Shown here piece by piece: positions 60,729 through 64,000 of a stretch of 64,000 nucleotides of DNA. Both the position numbers and the translations under genes were made by a program. Every line of letters begins with the position of its first letter. The stretch's first letter is position 1. Source of the stretch: an uncultured Spirochaetales bacterium (GTDB lineage: Bacteria; Spirochaetota; Spirochaetia; Sphaerochaetales; Sphaerochaetaceae); contig CASFDW010000002.1 in the NCBI GenBank assembly GCA_949293595.1, positions 371,423-435,422 on the forward strand, written 5' to 3'. The notes beneath the pieces are model-generated. The model was not told the DNA's origin. It searched no databases and worked only from the letters and a program-made list of their open reading frames with translations.

Positions 60729-62236
60729 TGGATGAAGCGGGCCTGCTGGAACGTCTTGTGAAGGAAGACAGGGCCTTGCAGGTCCTTTCCTGCGCCTTGG
60801 CTGTTCTCGAATGGGATCTGGAGACCGGGATGCCATCCGGTGCGACGGAGGGAAGGATAGGGCAGATGTCCGCCCTTTCCCTCCTGATGCATGAAAGGAC
60901 GACATCCCCGGAGTTCGTGGAGCTTGTTTCCTCTCTCGACGAGAATGACGGGTTTTCTCCTTGGGCAAACGCCCTCATCCGGAACCATAAGAAGAATGTG
61001 GAGCGCGAGCTGCGCATACCATCGTCCCTCGTATTGCGCAGGAGCGAGGTGTGCGGACGGGCCCATGATAAATGGATGGAGGCGAGGAGATCCTCGGATT
61101 TTTCCATATTCGCATCCAGCCTTGAGGATGTCGTATCCGTCGAGAAGGAGATTGCTTGCGCCTGCGATAGTTCGAAAAGACCGTACGACGTTCTTTTGGA
61201 TTCATATGAACCGGATATCGGGATTGATGTGCTGGATCCTCTTTTCGACCGTATGGAAAAGGACATCCATCTGCTGATGGACGAAGTTGTGCCGGAATCC
61301 ATCCCCGTCGATGACTCGTTTCTTTTCAAGGGATATGACAGGACCGGGCTTGAGGCCTTCTGCCGGGAGGTTTCCTTTGCAATGGGCTTCGATCCCGATC
61401 GGGGGGCGTTCGGAATCTCCGCGCATCCTTTCACTACCACTCTGGGGCCTGATGATGTGAGGATCACGAACAGGTTCACGGATGCCGGTCTGTTCGACCC
61501 TGTCGGCAGCCAGATCCATGAGACGGGCCATGCACTTTACGAGCAGAGATCGTCCCTCAACCCGGATATAAGGGGCACAAGCCTTTCCGGAGGGGTTTCA
61601 ATGGGCATCCACGAGAGCCAGTCCAGATTCTGGGAAAATTTCCTGGGCCGTAGCCTGGAATTCTGGAAGTACTGGTATCCGCGTCTCGTCTCTCATGTGC
61701 CTTCCCTTTCCGAGGTTACGCTCATTGATTTCCACAGGGCGGTGAACAAGGCCCGTCCGTCCGCCATACGTGTCAATGCCGACGAGCTCACATATTCCCT
61801 TCACATCATACTCCGTTACAGGATCGAGAAGATGCTCATGGACGGAAGTCTTCCCGTGTCCTCCGTGCCTGAGGCGTGGAACGTGATGAGCCGGGACATA
61901 ATAAGGTATGTGCCGGAATCCGATGCCGAGGGATGCCTGCAGGATTCGCATTGGTCCGGATGCCTCTTCGGGTATTTCCCATCCTATGCTCTTGGCAACA
62001 TATACGCAGCGCAGTTCCATGAAAGGATGGTTGCCGACCTTGGAGGGGAGTCCGAACTCGGTGCCATGCTTGAAAAATGTGATTACAGCGCCATTCTTTC
62101 CTGGCTGGACAGGAATATATGGCAGAAAGGTGGAATATATCTTCCAAAGGATTTATTATTACAGGTGACGGGGTCTGCGTTGGATGCCGGTCCTTATGTG
62201 GACTATCTGGCGAGAAAGTTCAAATCCCTGTTTTGA
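60728..62236 (+). CDS. Metal-dependent carboxypeptidase, M32 (Taq) family
   Basis: A 502-residue cytosolic zinc carboxypeptidase. HETGHALYEQ is the HExxH active site of M32, with a later glutamate in GIHESQSRFWEN (third ligand) and HPFTTTLGPDDVRITNRF characteristic of the family. It overlaps thrS (TGATG), so it is co-translated. It probably trims peptides for amino-acid recycling. Confidence 0.94.
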   Translation: MDEAGLLERLVKEDRALQVLSCALAVLEWDLETGMPSGATEGRIGQMSALSLLMHERTTSPEFVELVSSLDENDGFSPWANALIRNHKKNVERELRIPSSLVLRRSEVCGRAHDKWMEARRSSDFSIFASSLEDVVSVEKEIACACDSSKRPYDVLLDSYEPDIGIDVLDPLFDRMEKDIHLLMDEVVPESIPVDDSFLFKGYDRTGLEAFCREVSFAMGFDPDRGAFGISAHPFTTTLGPDDVRITNRFTDAGLFDPVGSQIHETGHALYEQRSSLNPDIRGTSLSGGVSMGIHESQSRFWENFLGRSLEFWKYWYPRLVSHVPSLSEVTLIDFHRAVNKARPSAIRVNADELTYSLHIILRYRIEKMLMDGSLPVSSVPEAWNVMSRDIIRYVPESDAEGCLQDSHWSGCLFGYFPSYALGNIYAAQFHERMVADLGGESELGAMLEKCDYSAILSWLDRNIWQKGGIYLPKDLLLQVTGSALDAGPYVDYLARKFKSLF

Positions 62237-62248
62237 TGGAGTGGTCTG

Positions 62249-62848
62249 ATGAACATACCTAACAGATTGACGGTTCTCCGTCTTATTTTGGTTCCGGTGT
62301 TTTTTATTGCATATTCACTGACCGGTTGGTTCGGCCCCGCCATGGCGGCCGTGAGCACGGTGCTGATGCTGCTGTGCTATGCCACTGCCGAGATAACCGA
62401 TCTCGTCGATGGTAAGATTGCGAGGAGATATCATCTTGTAACGGATCTCGGCAAGGTCATGGATCCGTTCGCTGATACCTTGAGCCATCTGACGTTCTTT
62501 GTCTGCTTCATGGACAAGGGAATCATGCCTGCATGGTGTTTCATAATCATCATGTGGAGGGAGTTCGCCATCCTTTTTTTGAGAATGCTGCTCATAAAGC
62601 AGGGCGGAAAAGCCATGCCTGCGAACATCTGGGGCAAGAGCAAGACATGCCTATACGCTTTCACCAGCATTCTGTCCATACTGTTCATCGTTTTGGAGAC
62701 GTTCTTCGATATTTCGTCTTCCATGGATGCCTGGTATATGGCTCTTCATGTCTTCTTTGCTCTGAGCGCCGTCGCATCGCTTATGAGTTTTGTGACTTAC
62801 CTGAGCAACATCATCAGAACGAAGGCCCTCAAGGGCATGACGATGTAG
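62249..62848 (+). CDS. pgsA: CDP-alcohol phosphatidyltransferase, probable phosphatidylglycerophosphate synthase
   Basis: A 199-residue membrane enzyme. The motif DLVDGKIARR...DLGKVMDPFAD satisfies DG-x2-AR-x8-G-x3-D-x3-D, and the N-terminal NIPNRLTVLRLILVPVFF is typical of PgsA, which joins CDP-diacylglycerol and glycerol 3-phosphate. About five hydrophobic segments. A related CDP-alcohol enzyme cannot be excluded. Confidence 0.92.
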   Translation: MNIPNRLTVLRLILVPVFFIAYSLTGWFGPAMAAVSTVLMLLCYATAEITDLVDGKIARRYHLVTDLGKVMDPFADTLSHLTFFVCFMDKGIMPAWCFIIIMWREFAILFLRMLLIKQGGKAMPANIWGKSKTCLYAFTSILSILFIVLETFFDISSSMDAWYMALHVFFALSAVASLMSFVTYLSNIIRTKALKGMTM

Positions 62849-62851
62849 GCC

Positions 62852-63649
62852 ATGGAAAAAAGGTTCATGGATATCTCCCGGTTCGATCCGTCCTTGGCGG
62901 GGCGGATCAAATTCGTTGTGAGCGATGTGGATGATACGATAACCACCGACGGCCGCCTTCTGCCCGAGGCCTTGGACGCCATGTATCGGTTGAAGGAGTC
63001 AGGGAAACGGATAATTCTCGTCACAGGTGGGTCTGCCGGCTGGTCGGACGGGTATGTCAGGCAATGGCCTGTCGATTGCGTCGTGTCCGAAAGCGGGGCT
63101 CTCCTGATATATCGTTCGTCTGACGGCCCGATATGCTATGAGACCAATCCGCTGATAACGAACGATCCGGAGGCTATGTCTCGTCGTGAATCCGTGCTTG
63201 AACGCACGAAGGGAGCGTACAGGCTATCCTCGGATCAATATGCCAGGATATATGATATAGCGTATGAGAGATCCTGTCTTGACGATGCCTCTCTTGAATC
63301 GCTGTTGTCGATCGTACGTGACAACGGTTGCCATGCCCTTGTCAGCAGCATACATGTGAACGTCCTCCTCTCATGTTATTCAAAGGCCGGCGGGGTTGAG
63401 ACCTTTTTCCCGAGAATGAGGGAAATACTCGGAATCGGGGAGGATTGGCAGGATTTCCTTTCATCCTCGGTCGCTCTGGGGGACAGCGGGAATGACGAGG
63501 CGCTTTTCAGAATGTTCCCGCATTCCATCGGCAACAAGAGGGTCCATGACTTCAGCTCGTCCTTCGCCTGCCTGCCGGAGTACCATACCATGGAATATGG
63601 GGGACGTTCTTTCGCCCTTGTTGCGGGATTGCTGTGTGGGAAAAGTTAA
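62852..63649 (+). CDS. HAD-superfamily phosphatase (type IIB, Cof/sucrose-phosphatase-like)
   Basis: A 265-residue HAD hydrolase: motif I VVSDVDDTIT with the nucleophile Asp, motif II TGGSA, and motif IV ALGDSGNDEALF. The cap between motifs II and III is of the IIB kind found in sugar-phosphate and mannosyl-phosphoglycerate phosphatases. Substrate unknown. It lies 3 bp after pgsA, so it could act on a lipid-pathway or sugar phosphate. Confidence 0.85.
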   Translation: MEKRFMDISRFDPSLAGRIKFVVSDVDDTITTDGRLLPEALDAMYRLKESGKRIILVTGGSAGWSDGYVRQWPVDCVVSESGALLIYRSSDGPICYETNPLITNDPEAMSRRESVLERTKGAYRLSSDQYARIYDIAYERSCLDDASLESLLSIVRDNGCHALVSSIHVNVLLSCYSKAGGVETFFPRMREILGIGEDWQDFLSSSVALGDSGNDEALFRMFPHSIGNKRVHDFSSSFACLPEYHTMEYGGRSFALVAGLLCGKS

Positions 63650-63712
63650 TTTTCTGCATTATAAAGGGATAGGAAGAAAGATATTTTTTTCATAATTTTT
63701 TATTTTTTATTG

Positions 63713-63743
63713 TTGACAAATCACCGCGTTTTGCGGTAGATTG
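63713..63743 (+). promoter_or_regulatory. Ribosomal RNA operon promoter
   Basis: A perfect TTGACA (63713-63718) and TAGATT (63738-63743), 19 bp apart (or GTAGAT at 17 bp), preceded by a T-rich tract that could be an UP element. It drives the rRNA operon beginning at the window end. Confidence 0.7.
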
Positions 63744-63977
63744 TCTTAGCGTCGCGAGCAAGCGGCGTTTGGTTTTTGACAGATATATCAGAGAAGGGAA
63801 GAGAGAAGGAACCTTGAGGATGTCCTTCATGGATGATTGCCTCAAGGCGCAGAAGCGTGGTGCTTCTGTCAATTCACGAACAACATTAGGGTAGATTGAG
63901 AAAAAGATTTAGCCAATGTTCGGCGAGAAAAAGGCAGGACACTTGAAGTGGAAGATGTCCGCGGCTACGGCCGCGGG
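63744..63977 (+). other. Structured leader of the rRNA transcript
   Basis: No gene is visible. Three perfect hairpins are: CCTTGAGG (63812-63819) with CCTCAAGG (63840-63847), CAGAAGC (63850-63856) with GCTTCTG (63862-63868), and CCGCGG (63959-63964) with CCGCGG (63971-63976). Such leaders carry antitermination and RNase III processing signals; the 5' half of the 16S processing stem probably lies here. A second TTGACA at 63776 has no matching -10. Confidence 0.55.
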
Positions 63978-63978
63978 A

Positions 63979-64000
63979 TTCGATGACGGAGAGTTTGATC
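63979..64000 (+). rRNA. 16S ribosomal RNA (5' end only, cut by window edge)
   Basis: The window ends in GACGGAGAGTTTGATC, the near-universal first bases of 16S rRNA (helix 1 and the 27F primer region). Only about 20 bases are present; the exact mature 5' end is approximate. Confidence 0.9.

Noticed and set aside
63776..63804. Second rRNA promoter at TTGACA 63776
   Set aside because: No acceptable -10 lies 16-18 bp downstream (only GA-rich sequence), so it was not called as a promoter.
1..64000. CRISPR arrays, insertion sequences, phage genes, tRNA genes
   Set aside because: No regularly spaced repeats, transposase or integrase motifs, or tRNA cloverleaf with a TTCGA-type loop and CCA end was found on reading both strands by eye; short tRNAs could still be missed.

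Overview
The window is about 64 kb of bacterial DNA with compact operons and clear Shine-Dalgarno sites. There is no sign of phage, insertion sequences or CRISPR. It is most consistent with a free-living or gut member of the Spirochaetota, close to Sphaerochaeta-type organisms. This is an inference from the spirochaete/trypanosome-type phosphofructokinase, groEL without groES, a threonyl-tRNA synthetase lacking the TGS domain, fermentative [FeFe] hydrogenases and Rex. No marker was searched. The last bases are the first bases of a 16S rRNA gene.

Layout. 1-5.0 kb: ligA (5' end outside the window), an aminotransferase, a ModE-like HTH protein and 6-phosphofructokinase. 5.0-5.8 kb: an AT-rich spacer, then a strong promoter driving what looks like an ~88-nt small RNA carrying two identical copies of a 16S-tail-like anti-Shine-Dalgarno motif, then 440 unexplained bases. 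5.8-8.1 kb: an NhaC-type antiporter converging on a Gfo/Idh/MocA oxidoreductase. 8.2-22.8 kb: a carbohydrate-utilisation locus. A membrane-bound AraC-type sensor is divergent from an LplB/YtcP/lipoprotein importer, followed by a cytoplasmic Cys-type sulfatase, a DUF2264 protein, an unknown toroid-like protein, a GH88 unsaturated uronyl hydrolase and a GH36 alpha-galactosidase. This suggests import and intracellular breakdown of sulfated, uronate-containing oligosaccharides. 22.9-26.6 kb: an esterase, a GNAT/DUF2156 pair and an E2-like protein lacking the usual catalytic His.

26.8-31.1 kb: argCJBD behind ARG boxes; the repressor gene argR lies at 37.6-38.1 kb upstream of pgi, with its own ARG box. 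31.2-35.8 kb (minus): gdhA, DUF1846, an NSS-family transporter and a small HPt protein. 38.3-41.0 kb (minus): padR, DUF1700 and two SDR genes behind a palindromic candidate operator. 41.2-42.2 kb: a GNAT and a nitroreductase. 42.4-46.2 kb: lemA, DUF2207, and a translationally coupled polyprenol-kinase-like and DUF92 pair resembling VTE5/VTE6. 46.3-53.1 kb: groEL, then yajC-secD-secF-ispH-rex. 53.2-58.7 kb: two thioredoxin-like ferredoxins, a sensory PAS-containing [FeFe] hydrogenase, a SpoIIE-type phosphatase, a second [FeFe] hydrogenase and a free-methionine sulfoxide reductase. 58.7-63.6 kb: a T-box leader with thrS, an M32 carboxypeptidase, pgsA and a HAD hydrolase. The window ends in an rRNA promoter and structured leader.

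All functions are read from motifs and gene order; no database search was possible.
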